Part shown: one piece after another, positions 1-8,906 of the stretch | How the letters are laid out: every line of letters starts with the position of its first letter | Numbering within the stretch: the first letter of the stretch is position 1 | Assembly: GCF_024298885.1 (NCBI RefSeq) | Contig: NZ_CP101166.1 | Span: 3,409,149 to 3,473,148, forward strand | Reading direction: 5' to 3' | From: Haloglomus halophilum | GTDB taxonomy: Archaea; Halobacteriota; Halobacteria; Halobacteriales; Haloarculaceae | Length of the DNA stretch: 64,000 bases | Notes under the pieces: model-generated | The model's database searches: none | What the model saw: only the letters and a program-made list of their open reading frames with translations | Told to the model about the DNA's origin: nothing | Translations under genes and position numbers: made by a program

Positions 1-1020
1 TGCGGGCTGCTGGGCCGCTGTCGCCGTCGCCGCGCTCGAATCACCATCTGGTCCGTCCCCACCGTCGGTGCCCGGTGTGGCGGTCCCGGTACTCGTCCGT
101 GCGTTACCGCCGCCATCACTGCCATCACCGCCGCCGTCGCTCGGCGCGGCGGTCGCGGTTTCCGTCGTGGTGGTGGTCGCCGTCGCGGTGGCGGTCGCCG
201 TAGCCGTCACGGTGGCGGTCGCCGTGGCCGTCGACTCGCTCGGCGCGGCGGCCGTGGTTTCCGTCGCGGTGGCGGTCGCCGTCGGAGTGCTGCCTCCAGA
301 CCCGCCGTCGCCGTCGCTACCGGAGCCACCCTGTCCTGGCGGCGGGCCGAGCTTCGACTCGGCCTCCGCGCGCGAGGAACAGTCACAGATGTAGATCCAC
401 TGCGAGAGGTCGCGGATCTTGTAGTCGGTCGTCGTATCGCCGTTGGTACTCCCGGTGATGGTGCCGTTGATGCGGTACCAGCCCGGCTCGGAGGGGTTGT
501 CGTAGCAGCCGTTCTGGGCCGCGACGATCTGGTCGTAGACGGAGCCGCCGATCGGGCTGCCGGCGAGTTTCTCCTCCTTGTAGTACGTGATGTCGATGAA
601 GTTCTCCTCGGAGGTGTAGCTCTTGAAGGAGGTCAGCAACGAGACGTCCGTGTTCGTCCCGGGGTCGTCGTCGTTCCGGTCGATGCCGAACGCCGCCGTG
701 TTGTCGGGCTCGCAGTTGCTGTACCCGAAGTCCTCGCTGTACAGCTTGATACGGTGGAGGGTCGCGTTCTCCGTCAGTCCCACCGCGAAGTGCCGTGCGT
801 CGACCTCCTTGCCCGGCGTGTGGTCGGCGAGGACGAACGTGTAGTTGATGTCCTTGACCTGGTCGTCATCGTCCTCTCCGACCTTGATGACCTCGCCGTT
901 GGTGAGGTCGCCGTCGGAGGAACTGGCGAAGTCCTCGGCTGCCACGAGTCCCGTACCCGTGATGGAACCCAGGATGAGTAACGCTACCACTACTATCGTT
1001 CCGCCGTCAGTTCCGTCCAT
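1..1020 (-). CDS. Secreted surface protein with Thr/Ala-rich stalk (3' end beyond window)
   Basis: Reading leftwards from the ATG at 1020 the frame stays open to base 1, so at least 340 residues are present and the C-terminus is missing. It begins with a short acidic/Gly N-terminus and a hydrophobic stretch (about residues 8-27, VVVALLILGSITGTGLVAA) that looks like a signal peptide or membrane anchor. A globular part follows (about 30-215) with several Cys, including ICDC near its end. After that comes Gly/Ser/Asp-rich sequence and long runs of Thr-Ala and Thr-Glu, typical of the O-glycosylated stalk that precedes a C-terminal anchor (for example a PGF-CTERM sortase signal) in haloarchaeal surface proteins; the anchor itself cannot be seen. 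I do not recognise the globular domain. A large inverted repeat lies upstream. Confidence 0.72.
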   Translation of the reverse strand, partial: MDGTDGGTIVVVALLILGSITGTGLVAAEDFASSSDGDLTNGEVIKVGEDDDDQVKDINYTFVLADHTPGKEVDARHFAVGLTENATLHRIKLYSEDFGYSNCEPDNTAAFGIDRNDDDPGTNTDVSLLTSFKSYTSEENFIDITYYKEEKLAGSPIGGSVYDQIVAAQNGCYDNPSEPGWYRINGTITGSTNGDTTTDYKIRDLSQWIYICDCSSRAEAESKLGPPPGQGGSGSDGDGGSGGSTPTATATATETTAAAPSESTATATATVTATATATATATTTTTETATAAPSDGGGDGSDGGGNARTSTGTATPGTDGGDGPDGDSSAATATAAQQPA

Positions 1021-1077
1021 TCGCTCTACCTGTCGGTGGTTGGTCCGGGACAAAGCCTTTTCACCGCCGATATGGGG

Positions 1078-1117
1078 CGCTATTTAACGCTCGTTCAACC
1101 GTTCAACTTAAATAGCG
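1078..1117. promoter_or_regulatory. 10-bp inverted repeat enclosing two tandem 8-mers
   Basis: The arms cgctatttaa (1078-1087) and ttaaatagcg (1108-1117) are perfect reverse complements. The 20-base spacer carries two direct copies of cgttcaac (1092-1099 and 1100-1107). It sits 58-98 bases upstream of the surface-protein start at 1020, in an AT-rich patch containing TTTAA-like elements. It is probably an operator or a promoter with a bound regulator. A terminator for the leftward gene at 1215-1904 is the alternative. Confidence 0.5.
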
Positions 1118-1214
1118 GACCGAAGCCGGTCACCACCGGTAGCTGGGAACTGCATGGAGTGGGACGGCGTCTCCTCTCGACATCGGGTAACCGCTCGCCA
1201 CCCGAGTCGGTGGG

Positions 1215-1904
1215 CTACTCCTCCTCGTCGTCGATTTCGACGTCGTCGAGCGACTCCTCGATCTCCTCGAGGTCCTCTTCGACCTCGTCCTGAAGCTCCT
1301 CGAAACGGTCCTGGACCTCCTGCAGGCGGTCGAGACGCTGCTCGAACTGGTCCTGGAAGCGGTCGAGCTGGTCCTCGAACTGGTTCTGGAACTCCTCGCC
1401 CTGGTTCTCGTACTCGTCCTGGAGCTCCTCGAGGCGGTCGAGGACCTCCTCGAAGGTGTCGACGGTGGCGCCCTCGAGCTCCTCGTTGGCGTCGATGAGG
1501 AAGTCGAGCTGCTCGTTGAGCGCGTCGAGGAACTCCTCGCTCAGCGGGCGGACGTCCTCCTCGTCGGGGTCGTAGCGCTCGGAGAGCGACTCGAACAGCT
1601 CACCCTGCTGCTCCTGGATGTCCTCGAACCCCTCGTCGACGGCGTCGCGGATATCCTGGACCGTGTCCTCGGACCCGTCGACGTTCTCCTCGATGGCGTC
1701 GAGCAGGCTGTCGATGGACTCCTGACTGAATTCGAGCGTGCGCTTCTGGGCCTCCTCCTGGGTCTCCAGCCCGCCGATGACGAGGTCGTTGAAGCTGCGC
1801 CGCGTCTCCGCGGTCTGCTCCAGCGCGCGCTGGCCGAGCTTCAGGGTGTTCCGCTGCAGTTCGAACGCCGTGCCGATGACCGTGTTCTCGTTATCGTCGC
1901 TCAT
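1215..1904 (-). CDS. Acidic coiled-coil protein, phasin-like
   Basis: 229 residues, starting MSDDNENTVIGTAFELQRNT. The first 75 residues are amphipathic helix rich in Gln/Leu with little charge imbalance (LQRNTLKLGQRALEQ, RTLEFSQESIDSLLDAI). The remainder is an almost continuous coiled coil of Glu, Asp, Gln and Leu that ends in an acidic tail. No membrane segment or catalytic motif is seen. The pattern resembles haloarchaeal proteins annotated as phasin-like or granule-associated, which coat polyhydroxyalkanoate granules. No pha synthase gene lies in the window, so that role is inference. A scaffold function is equally possible. Confidence 0.7.
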   Translation of the reverse strand: MSDDNENTVIGTAFELQRNTLKLGQRALEQTAETRRSFNDLVIGGLETQEEAQKRTLEFSQESIDSLLDAIEENVDGSEDTVQDIRDAVDEGFEDIQEQQGELFESLSERYDPDEEDVRPLSEEFLDALNEQLDFLIDANEELEGATVDTFEEVLDRLEELQDEYENQGEEFQNQFEDQLDRFQDQFEQRLDRLQEVQDRFEELQDEVEEDLEEIEESLDDVEIDDEEE

Positions 1905-2294
1905 GATGGTTCACTTCGGTTGCGGCACGGGCTCGCCGGGCGCCCGGCGGAGTGTGCCGTCTGCCTTCATCTCCGGTGGCGAACCACTTAACCATTGGGT
2001 GGTTTGGTTTCTATCTACTCTGAAGACCATTCAATACCATCTTCAGATGGTGGGTGCCATGGTACACCGTCTCTCGACACCACGTCGTCCGGCGGTTTCG
2101 GCGTACGAGCCGGGAACCGGCTCGAGGGAAACTGACCACCTCCTTAACCGTGGTATTAAGTTAGTGCAGTCGGAATCCCGGTTCAACCACCCGAGGGCGT
2201 CCCCCCGAATCCGGTGGGCGCCGGGCGGACCCTCGACCGTGCGGGCGGTATCTCACTGCGCCCAGTCGCGCCAGCCACCCGTCGCCAGCCAGCA
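1905..2294. promoter_or_regulatory. Divergent intergenic region with 8-bp inverted repeat
   Basis: This 390-base gap separates the leftward coiled-coil gene (1904) from the rightward DUF445 gene (2295). It is AT-richer than its neighbours. It contains a perfect inverted repeat, tctgaaga (2019-2026) and tcttcaga (2040-2047), with a 13-base spacer, and TATA-like stretches near 1986 (leftward) and 2152-2160 (rightward). No convincing gene is seen in either strand. Confidence 0.4.
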
Positions 2295-3578
2295 ATGATT
2301 CCACCCCTGCCGATCGAACCACGGCTCCTGCTCATCCCCCTCATCTCGGGGATCATCGGCTACATCACCAACTGGTTCGGGATCAAGATGCTGTTCTACC
2401 CGATCGACCATCTCGGGTTCCGTGTGCCCGGACTGCAGGACGTGGTGGTCAAGCTCCCGAACCGGATCCAGCAGATTCCGGGCCTCCTGCAGGGGCGGAT
2501 CGGCTGGCAGGGGATCATTCCCGCACGCGCGGACAAGATGGCCAGCATCTCCGTCGACACCGGCATCTCCAAGCTGGCCACACAGCGCGAGTTCTACGAC
2601 GCGTTCGACCCCGACCGCATCGCACAGCATATCCTCGCCGAATCCGGCGACGAGATCCACGAACTCGTCGACGATGTCATCAGGCAGGAACACCCCGACC
2701 TCTGGAACAACATGCCCGAGCCGATGTACGAACTGGTACATCGGCGCGTCGAGTCCCGGCTGCCGCAGATCGTCGACACCGTCACCGAGGAGCTCGGGGA
2801 GAACATCGACGAGCTGCTGGACGTGAAGACGATGGTCATCCGGAACATGGAGCAGAACCCGGAGCTCATCAACCGCCTGTTCTTCGAGGCCGGGGACAAG
2901 GAGCTCCGGTTCGTCATCAACTCCGGGTTCCTCATCGGCGGCTTCCTTGGCTTCTTCACCATCCCGCTGTTCCTCCTCATCGACGCCTGGTGGGTCCTGC
3001 CGGTCGTCGGCGCGACGGTCGGCTACGTCACGAACTGGATCGCCCTGAAGGTCATCTTCAACCCGGTCGAGAAGAAGACGCTCGGCCCCTTCGAACTGCA
3101 GGGTCTGTTCATCCAGCGCCAGCCCGAGGTCGCGCGCGCATACGGCCGGGAGGTCGCGCAGAACACCATCACGCTGGAGAACGTCGCCCGGGATATGCTC
3201 CACGGCCGGAAATCCGACCGGACCCGTCGGATGCTCCGGGACCTCCTCCGTCCGGAGGTGGACCGCGCCATGGGCATCGCCGGTCCGGCGGTCCGGGTGG
3301 CGACGGGGACCAGCGAGTACGAGGCGATGCGCGAGCGGATGGCGACGGAAGCGGCCGAGATCTCCATCGAACCCATGACAGACCCCGAGTTCAACGAGGA
3401 GCGCGCCGTGGCTATCGAGGAGCTCATCGCCAGCCGGCTGGCGGAGATGCCACCGGACCAGTACGTCGAGACCCTCCGAACGGCCTTCGAGGAGGACGAG
3501 TGGATGCTCATCGGACTGGGTGCCGTCCTCGGATTCGTCGCCGGCTGGATCCAGCTCCTGGTGGTGACCGCCGCATGA
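2295..3578 (+). CDS. DUF445 family membrane protein
   Basis: 427 residues. The ATG at 2295 gives MIPPLPIEP directly before the first membrane segment; an upstream in-frame GTG at 2214 would add low-quality sequence. The protein has an internal duplication: GYITNWFGIKMLFYP near residue 20 and GYVTNWIALKVIFNP near residue 255, each in a hydrophobic hairpin, and a third membrane segment at the C-terminus (LIGLGAVLGFVAGWIQLLVV). The loop between the repeats is soluble and helical. This is the DUF445 (YheB-like) architecture; the biochemical role is unknown. The stop overlaps the next start as ATGA, so the two genes are translationally coupled. Confidence 0.9.
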   Translation: MIPPLPIEPRLLLIPLISGIIGYITNWFGIKMLFYPIDHLGFRVPGLQDVVVKLPNRIQQIPGLLQGRIGWQGIIPARADKMASISVDTGISKLATQREFYDAFDPDRIAQHILAESGDEIHELVDDVIRQEHPDLWNNMPEPMYELVHRRVESRLPQIVDTVTEELGENIDELLDVKTMVIRNMEQNPELINRLFFEAGDKELRFVINSGFLIGGFLGFFTIPLFLLIDAWWVLPVVGATVGYVTNWIALKVIFNPVEKKTLGPFELQGLFIQRQPEVARAYGREVAQNTITLENVARDMLHGRKSDRTRRMLRDLLRPEVDRAMGIAGPAVRVATGTSEYEAMRERMATEAAEISIEPMTDPEFNEERAVAIEELIASRLAEMPPDQYVETLRTAFEEDEWMLIGLGAVLGFVAGWIQLLVVTAA

Positions 3579-4945
3579 CGGCCCGGGACCCCGGCAACGA
3601 CCCCAGTAACGACCCCGGAGGCCCGCCCCCTGAACCGGGGGACCTGGGGACCGGCCCATGCGCGTCGGATGACCCCTCCGACCCGTCCCCGGACGGTACC
3701 GGTACCGATAAGGAGCGGAACGGGGACGCGACGGACAACGGCGCCGACATGGCCTCGTCGAACGACGACCGGTCCGGTGATGACGCCCCCTCGACGGCAG
3801 CCGGAGGCACGGCGACCTCGGCCGATGGAGACGACACTGCGGCTGGTCGAGACCGTCACCGAGGGGACGATTCCGGGGACGGTGCGAGTTCCGGCCGCCG
3901 GAGCGACGGCCGCGGGAGCGGTGACGCCGGCACCGACCCGCTCGACGTGACCGAGAAGGACCTCGACACATCGGATGTGGACGAGGAGGACCTCGACCGG
4001 CTCGTCGAGCTGCTCGAGGAGGCTCGGGACGACCCGGATACCGTCCAGGACCGCGACTTCGAGGACATGCTGACGGTCTTCGACGACGCCGGCATCGACA
4101 CCACCGACCTCGATGTCGAGGACCTGGAGGAGCGGTTCGACGAGTCGCTGAAGGTGGCCCGGATGCTCGTGACGGCGGCCGCCAACACCGGTGAGTACGC
4201 CGGCCTCGCGGGCCTGCGAGCCGGCGGCCGGATGGCAGAGGCCGCGTTCACCTCCGAATCACCCCGCGACCTGCTGGAGGAGACGACGGACATCGCCCGG
4301 AACGAACTGGAGCGGCTGGGGCTCCCGTTCGGGAGCGCCGGGCGGCGCCGGGCGAACGGGAGTTCGGACGAGCGGGGTACCCGACGCTCCGACACCGACG
4401 ATGCGGACGGGCCGGTCACCGTCGCCGACCTCCGGAACCGTGGCCAGCGGCTCCTCGAACTCTCCGCGGATGTCGACCACGAGGAGCCGTTCCACCCCGC
4501 CTACGTCCGGGTCATCGAGCAGCTGTCAGCCGACGAGGCACGCATCCTCCGCCTCCTCGCGACGGAGGGACCCCAGCCCGCGCTCGACGTCTACGACAAG
4601 GGACTCATCCCGGTCGGCGAGGGGTCGCTCGTCGCCGACGGACTGACCATGCTCGATACGGACGCCGGCCTGCGATACGAGGACCGGGCGGACGTCTACA
4701 TCGACAACCTCGAACGGCTCGGTCTCCTCAGCGTCGAGCGCAGCGCTCTCGACGACCTCGGGCAGTACCGCGTCCTCCAGGCCCAGCCGAACGTCGAGCG
4801 CGCGGAGGAGGCCGCCCGCCGCCCGAGCGTCAGGCGCGGGAGCGTCCGTCTCACGCCCATGGGCATCGACTTCTGTCGGACGGTGTTCCCGTTCGAGGTC
4901 GCCGACCGGTACGACGGTGCCGGGGGGACCCAGCCCGGGGAGTAA
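3575..4945 (+). CDS. Abi-alpha (DUF4393) family protein with disordered N-terminus
   Basis: 456 residues; ATG at 3575 overlaps the DUF445 stop by four bases. Residues 1 to about 125 are low complexity (Asp, Gly, Pro, Ser, Thr). From about 130 it is acidic and helical. The C-terminal half carries the Abi-alpha signature: an HPAY-like segment (FHPAYVRVIEQLSADEARIL), then GPQPALDV, GLTMLD, DNLERLGLL, and a terminal RLTPMGIDFCRTVFP. From memory of the family, this variant is closer to actinobacterial members than to the Bacillus type; only a search can show that. Abi-alpha was named from abortive-infection proteins, but chromosomal members are not all defence genes. Coupling with a membrane protein suggests membrane association. 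Confidence 0.8.
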   Translation: MTARDPGNDPSNDPGGPPPEPGDLGTGPCASDDPSDPSPDGTGTDKERNGDATDNGADMASSNDDRSGDDAPSTAAGGTATSADGDDTAAGRDRHRGDDSGDGASSGRRSDGRGSGDAGTDPLDVTEKDLDTSDVDEEDLDRLVELLEEARDDPDTVQDRDFEDMLTVFDDAGIDTTDLDVEDLEERFDESLKVARMLVTAAANTGEYAGLAGLRAGGRMAEAAFTSESPRDLLEETTDIARNELERLGLPFGSAGRRRANGSSDERGTRRSDTDDADGPVTVADLRNRGQRLLELSADVDHEEPFHPAYVRVIEQLSADEARILRLLATEGPQPALDVYDKGLIPVGEGSLVADGLTMLDTDAGLRYEDRADVYIDNLERLGLLSVERSALDDLGQYRVLQAQPNVERAEEAARRPSVRRGSVRLTPMGIDFCRTVFPFEVADRYDGAGGTQPGE

Positions 4946-4999
4946 GGCCGCCGCCCCCACGGGAAGGTTTACGTTGTAAGGGCCGGACAACACGGTCGC

Positions 5000-5794
5000 A
5001 TGAGCGAGCCCGTGCTGTACGACGTCGAGGACGGCGTCGCGACACTGACGCTGAACCGGCCCGACAACCGCAACGCCCTGACCGGGGACATGTCCAACGC
5101 CATCATCGACGCGGTGGACCGTGCCGAGGAGGACCCGGACGTCCGGGCACTCGTCATCACCGGGACGGAGGGCACCTTCTGCGCCGGCGGCGACGTCAAC
5201 TCCATGATGGAGATGATGTCCGGTGCGGCCGAGCTGCACGAGGCCGTCCAGCGCATCCAGCACAACACCCATCGCGCCATCATGCGCGTCGCGCAGTTCC
5301 ACCTCCCGACCATCGCGAAGGTCGACGGCGTGGCCTACGGCGCCGGCGCCAACCTCGCCATCGCGACGGACGTGCCGCTGGCGAGCACGGACGCGAGCAT
5401 CAGCTTCGGCTTCCGGCAGGTCGGCCTGGCGGTCGACTCCGGGACCTCCTACCTCCTGCCGCGCATCGTCGGCGAGAACAAGGCCAAGGAGCTGGTGTTC
5501 ACGGGTGAACTCCTCTCGGCCGAGGACGCCGGCGAGGAGGGCATCTTCAACCACGTCTACGACGCCGACGAGTTCGACGCCCAGGCCGACGAGCTCGTCG
5601 AGAGCATCGCCTCGGGCCCGACGGTCGCACTGCGTACCTCGAAGCAGGCCATCAGCCAGGGCCTCAACATGTCGCTGAAGGACGCCCTCGACAACGAGGC
5701 CGCGCTGCAGGCGCAGGTGTTCGCCACCCAGGACCACGAGGAGGGGGCCACCGCGTTCATGGAGGGACGCTCCCCGGACTTCCAGGGGGAGTGA
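5000..5794 (+). CDS. Enoyl-CoA hydratase/isomerase family protein
   Basis: 264 residues, crotonase fold. It hydrates or isomerises 2-enoyl-CoA in beta-oxidation. Visible features are the N-terminal VATLTLNRPDNRNAL, the oxyanion-hole segment GTFCAGGDVNSM (around residue 60), and the second oxyanion region KVDGVAYGAGANLAIATDV (around 110-125). A TATA-like gtttacg lies about 30 bases upstream, which fits a leaderless transcript from the ATG. The next gene is an acyl-CoA dehydrogenase on the same strand, the preceding step of the same pathway, but it has its own promoter. The exact chain-length or reaction cannot be told from sequence. Confidence 0.93.
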   Translation: MSEPVLYDVEDGVATLTLNRPDNRNALTGDMSNAIIDAVDRAEEDPDVRALVITGTEGTFCAGGDVNSMMEMMSGAAELHEAVQRIQHNTHRAIMRVAQFHLPTIAKVDGVAYGAGANLAIATDVPLASTDASISFGFRQVGLAVDSGTSYLLPRIVGENKAKELVFTGELLSAEDAGEEGIFNHVYDADEFDAQADELVESIASGPTVALRTSKQAISQGLNMSLKDALDNEAALQAQVFATQDHEEGATAFMEGRSPDFQGE

Positions 5795-5918
5795 GTCCGC
5801 CCTTCCACGGGACCCGTATTTGACGCCCCCGGCCACTGCCGGGGTGCCGGTCGCCATGTTTTAACAACCACCGGCAGATAGGGAATATCTTTTAACACCG
5901 GAAACCGAAGTGTGGGGT

Positions 5919-7058
5919 ATGTCGTTCACCACGACCGGCGAGCACGAGGCGATCCGGAAGGCCGTCCGGGACTTCGGCGAGGAGGAACTGAAGCCCGTCG
6001 CGCGCGAACACGACAAGGAGCAGATCTATCCGGAGGACCTCCGCCGCACGGCCGCGGACCTCGACTTCGTCGCACCCCACATCCCCGAGGAGTACGGCGG
6101 TGCCGGGATGGATATGCTCGCTCGCTGTATCGTCACGGAGGAGCTGTGGCGCGCGGACCCAGGGCTGGGCAGCGCCATCGGCTCGGCCGGCTTCGGCTCC
6201 TCGATGATCCTGAAGTACGGCGACGAGTGGATGAAAGAGGAGTGGCTCACCCGCATCGCCGCCGGTGAGTCCGCGTCCTGTTCCTGTATCTCCGAGCCCG
6301 CACACGGGTCCAACGTGGCGGGTATCGAGACCCACGCCGAGAAGGACGGCGACGAGTGGGTCCTCAACGGCAACAAGATGTGGATCACCAACGGGACCGT
6401 CGCGGACGTGGGCGTCGTGATGGCCAAGACGACCCGGGACGCGGGGCACAAGGGTATCACCGCCTTCCTCGTCCCGACGGACCTGGACGGGTTCCAGCCC
6501 ACCAAGATCGACAACAAGCTCGGTATCCGTGCGTCGGACCTCGCGGAGGTCGTCATCGATGACGTGCGCATCCCCGAGGAGAACGTCATCGGCGAGGTCG
6601 ACAAGGGGTTCTACCAGCTGATGGACTTCTTCGCGTCCGGCCGGACGGGCGTCGCGGCACAGGCGGTCGGCGCCGCACAGGGCGCGTTCGACGCCGCGCT
6701 GGACTACGCCGGCGAGCGCGAGCAGTTCGACCAGAAGATCGGCGAGTTCCAGGCCATCCGGCACAAGCTCGCGGAGATGGCGACCGACATCGAGGCCGCC
6801 CGCTCGCTCGTCTACCGGGCCGCCGCCAACGTCGAGCAGGAGAACCCCGACCAGGCCGCGAAGTTCGCCTCGATGGCGAAGCTGTTCGCCTCCGAGCACG
6901 CCGTCGACGTGGCCGACGAGGCCCTCCAGGTGTTCGGTGGGGCCGGCTACGTGAGCGACCACCCCGCCGAGCGCTACTACCGCGACGCCCGCATCACGAA
7001 GATCTACGAGGGGACCAGCGAGATCCAGAAGAACATCATCGCGGACCGACTCCTGTAG
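5919..7058 (+). CDS. Acyl-CoA dehydrogenase
   Basis: 379 residues, full length for the family. FAD-dependent oxidation of acyl-CoA to 2-enoyl-CoA. Seen: N-terminal helical domain (HEAIRKAVRDFGEEEL), middle beta domain with the FAD/substrate motif CISEPAHGSNVAG and KMWITNG, and the C-terminal domain ending in FGGAGYVSDHPAERYYRDARI and IYEGTSEIQ; the Glu of YEGTS is the usual catalytic-base position. The ATG at 5919 is chosen over the GTG at 5910 because a TATA-like cttttaac at 5888-5895 is spaced for a leaderless start there. The promoter carries two copies of ttttaaca (5872 and 5890 regions). Confidence 0.95.
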   Translation: MSFTTTGEHEAIRKAVRDFGEEELKPVAREHDKEQIYPEDLRRTAADLDFVAPHIPEEYGGAGMDMLARCIVTEELWRADPGLGSAIGSAGFGSSMILKYGDEWMKEEWLTRIAAGESASCSCISEPAHGSNVAGIETHAEKDGDEWVLNGNKMWITNGTVADVGVVMAKTTRDAGHKGITAFLVPTDLDGFQPTKIDNKLGIRASDLAEVVIDDVRIPEENVIGEVDKGFYQLMDFFASGRTGVAAQAVGAAQGAFDAALDYAGEREQFDQKIGEFQAIRHKLAEMATDIEAARSLVYRAAANVEQENPDQAAKFASMAKLFASEHAVDVADEALQVFGGAGYVSDHPAERYYRDARITKIYEGTSEIQKNIIADRLL

Positions 7059-7131
7059 ACGGGCCGGCTCCCTCTCGGCTCCTCGCCCCGCTTCGGACAC
7101 GCTTAAGCGGGGCCGACCGCACCCTCCGGGT

Positions 7132-8316
7132 ATGCAACCGCGGGACCTGTCGGCGCTCACGCCCTACGAGGCCGGCCGAGGTATCGAGGAGGTCGCCCGC
7201 GAGGTCGGTATCGACCCCGACGACCTCGTCAAGCTCTCGTCGAACGAGAACCCGCACGGCCCCTCGCCGGCCGCCGTCGAGGCCATGCGTGAACACGCCG
7301 ACGGCGTCCACCACTACCCGAAGGCCGCACACGCCGACCTGCAGGACGCGCTCGCCGAACGCTGGGACCTCGCGCCCGAGCAGGTGTGGCTCGCCAACGG
7401 CGGCGACGGCGCGCTCGATTACCTCGCGCGGGCGATGCTCGACCCCGACGACCCCGTCCTCGTCCCGGACCCCGGCTTCGCCTACTACGCGATGTCCGTC
7501 CGCTACCACCACGGCCGCGTGAACACGTACCCGCTCCACAAGGAGGAGGACTTCGAGCAGCGCCCGGAGCACGTCCTCGACGCATACGACGGCGAGCGGG
7601 TCGTCTACCTCATCAGCCCGCACTCGCCGACAGGCCGGGAGATTCCCCGTGAGGCGATTCTCGAAATCGCCGACGGCGTCGACGACGAGACGGTCGTCCT
7701 CGTCGACGAGGCGTACGGGGCGTTCTCGGAGGCGCCCTCGAAGGTCGACCTCGTGCGCGAGCGCGACGACGTGGCCGTCCTTCGGACGTTCTCGAAATCC
7801 CACGGCCTGGCGGGCGTACGGCTGGGCTACCTGCTCGCACCCGAGTCGTGGGCCGACGCCTACGCCCGCATCAACACGCCGTTCGCCGTGAACGAACTCG
7901 CGCTCCGGGCGGGCCTCGCGGCGCTGGAGGACGACGACCACGTCGAGCACTCCGTCGAGTCCGCGACGTGGGCCCGCGAGTTCATCCACGACAACCTCGC
8001 CACGCGGACCTGGCCCAGCCAGGGCAACTTCGTGCTCGCGGAGGTCGGCGACGCCGAGGCGGTGTTCGAGGCCGCGAAGGAGCGCGGTGTCATCGTCCGC
8101 GACGCGTCTAGTTTCGGCCTCCCGGGCTGTATCCGTATCACCTGCGGCACCCGTGCCGAGACCACGCGCGCCGTCGAGGTGCTGAACGAGGTCCTCGCGA
8201 TGCGGGACCCGCACGGGGCGACCGGCGGCGCTCCCCCGGACGCGGCGGGCGGGGGCTTCGGGATGGACGGACCCCGACCACCGACCGACGGACCTGATGA
8301 CGTGGGGGACGAGTGA
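7132..8316 (+). CDS. hisC: Histidinol-phosphate aminotransferase
   Basis: 394 residues, PLP-dependent class I/II aminotransferase. It converts imidazole acetol-phosphate to histidinol-phosphate in histidine synthesis. Seen: KLSSNENPHGPSP near the N-terminus, the substrate/PLP motif VDEAYGAFSE, and the Schiff-base lysine motif RTFSKSHGLAGVRLGY around residue 220. The last 38 residues after EVLAMRDPHG are a Gly/Pro-rich disordered tail not needed for the fold. A TATA-like gcttaagc at 7100-7107 fits a leaderless start. The stop overlaps the next start by one base (TGATG), so it heads a three-gene operon. Confidence 0.93.
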   Translation: MQPRDLSALTPYEAGRGIEEVAREVGIDPDDLVKLSSNENPHGPSPAAVEAMREHADGVHHYPKAAHADLQDALAERWDLAPEQVWLANGGDGALDYLARAMLDPDDPVLVPDPGFAYYAMSVRYHHGRVNTYPLHKEEDFEQRPEHVLDAYDGERVVYLISPHSPTGREIPREAILEIADGVDDETVVLVDEAYGAFSEAPSKVDLVRERDDVAVLRTFSKSHGLAGVRLGYLLAPESWADAYARINTPFAVNELALRAGLAALEDDDHVEHSVESATWAREFIHDNLATRTWPSQGNFVLAEVGDAEAVFEAAKERGVIVRDASSFGLPGCIRITCGTRAETTRAVEVLNEVLAMRDPHGATGGAPPDAAGGGFGMDGPRPPTDGPDDVGDE

Positions 8317-8906
8317 TGCGGGTCGCCGTCACCGGAACCCCGGGCACCGGGAAGACCACTGCGACCCGGCTGCTCGCCGAGCGCGACGGGTTCGACTTCG
8401 ATGTGGTCCACCTGAACGACGTCGTCCGCGAGGAGAACCTCGTCGAGTCGACCGACGAGGCCCGCGACTCGCTCGTCGTCGACCTCGACGCCGTCCGCGA
8501 GTGGCTGGCGGACAAGTACGACGACGCCGACCTCGTGCTCGACTCGCACCTCGCGCACCTGCTCGACGTGGACCGGGTGGTCGTCCTGCGTGCGCATCCC
8601 GAGCGCATCCTCGAACGGCTCCGCGAGCGCGGCGAAACCGAGGCCTCGGCCGCGGAGAATGCCGAAAGCGAGGCGCTCGATGTCGTGCTCTCCGAATCCG
8701 TCGACCGCCACGGCACGACCGCCGTCCACGAGGTCGACACCACCGACCGGGACCCCGATGCGGTCGCTGACGAGGTCGCGGCGGTCGTGGCCGGCGAGCG
8801 CGACCCGGCGGTCGGCATCGTCGACTTCACGGACTACCTCGTCGGCTCTACGCTCCCGGAGCCGGGAGCGGAGCCCCCGCCAGAGGATGGAGGTGACGGC
8901 GCGTGA
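8316..8906 (+). CDS. AK6/Fap7-type adenylate kinase-like NTPase
   Basis: 196 residues. The P-loop GTPGTGKTT is at residues 7-15, followed by a helical lid region (DSLVVDLDAVREWLADKYDDADLVLDSHLAHLL) and the Arg-rich VLRAHPERILERLRERG. This is the archaeal homologue of AK6/Fap7, proposed to act both as an adenylate kinase and in small ribosomal subunit maturation. The ATG at 8316 shares its first base with the hisC stop; the GTG three bases before would precede it by one codon. Its own stop overlaps the next gene as GTGA. Confidence 0.88.
   Translation: MRVAVTGTPGTGKTTATRLLAERDGFDFDVVHLNDVVREENLVESTDEARDSLVVDLDAVREWLADKYDDADLVLDSHLAHLLDVDRVVVLRAHPERILERLRERGETEASAAENAESEALDVVLSESVDRHGTTAVHEVDTTDRDPDAVADEVAAVVAGERDPAVGIVDFTDYLVGSTLPEPGAEPPPEDGGDGA

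Noticed and set aside
5872..5900. Two ttttaaca copies before the acyl-CoA dehydrogenase as an operator
   Set aside because: Short AT-rich elements in a promoter are expected; the second is explained as the TATA box.
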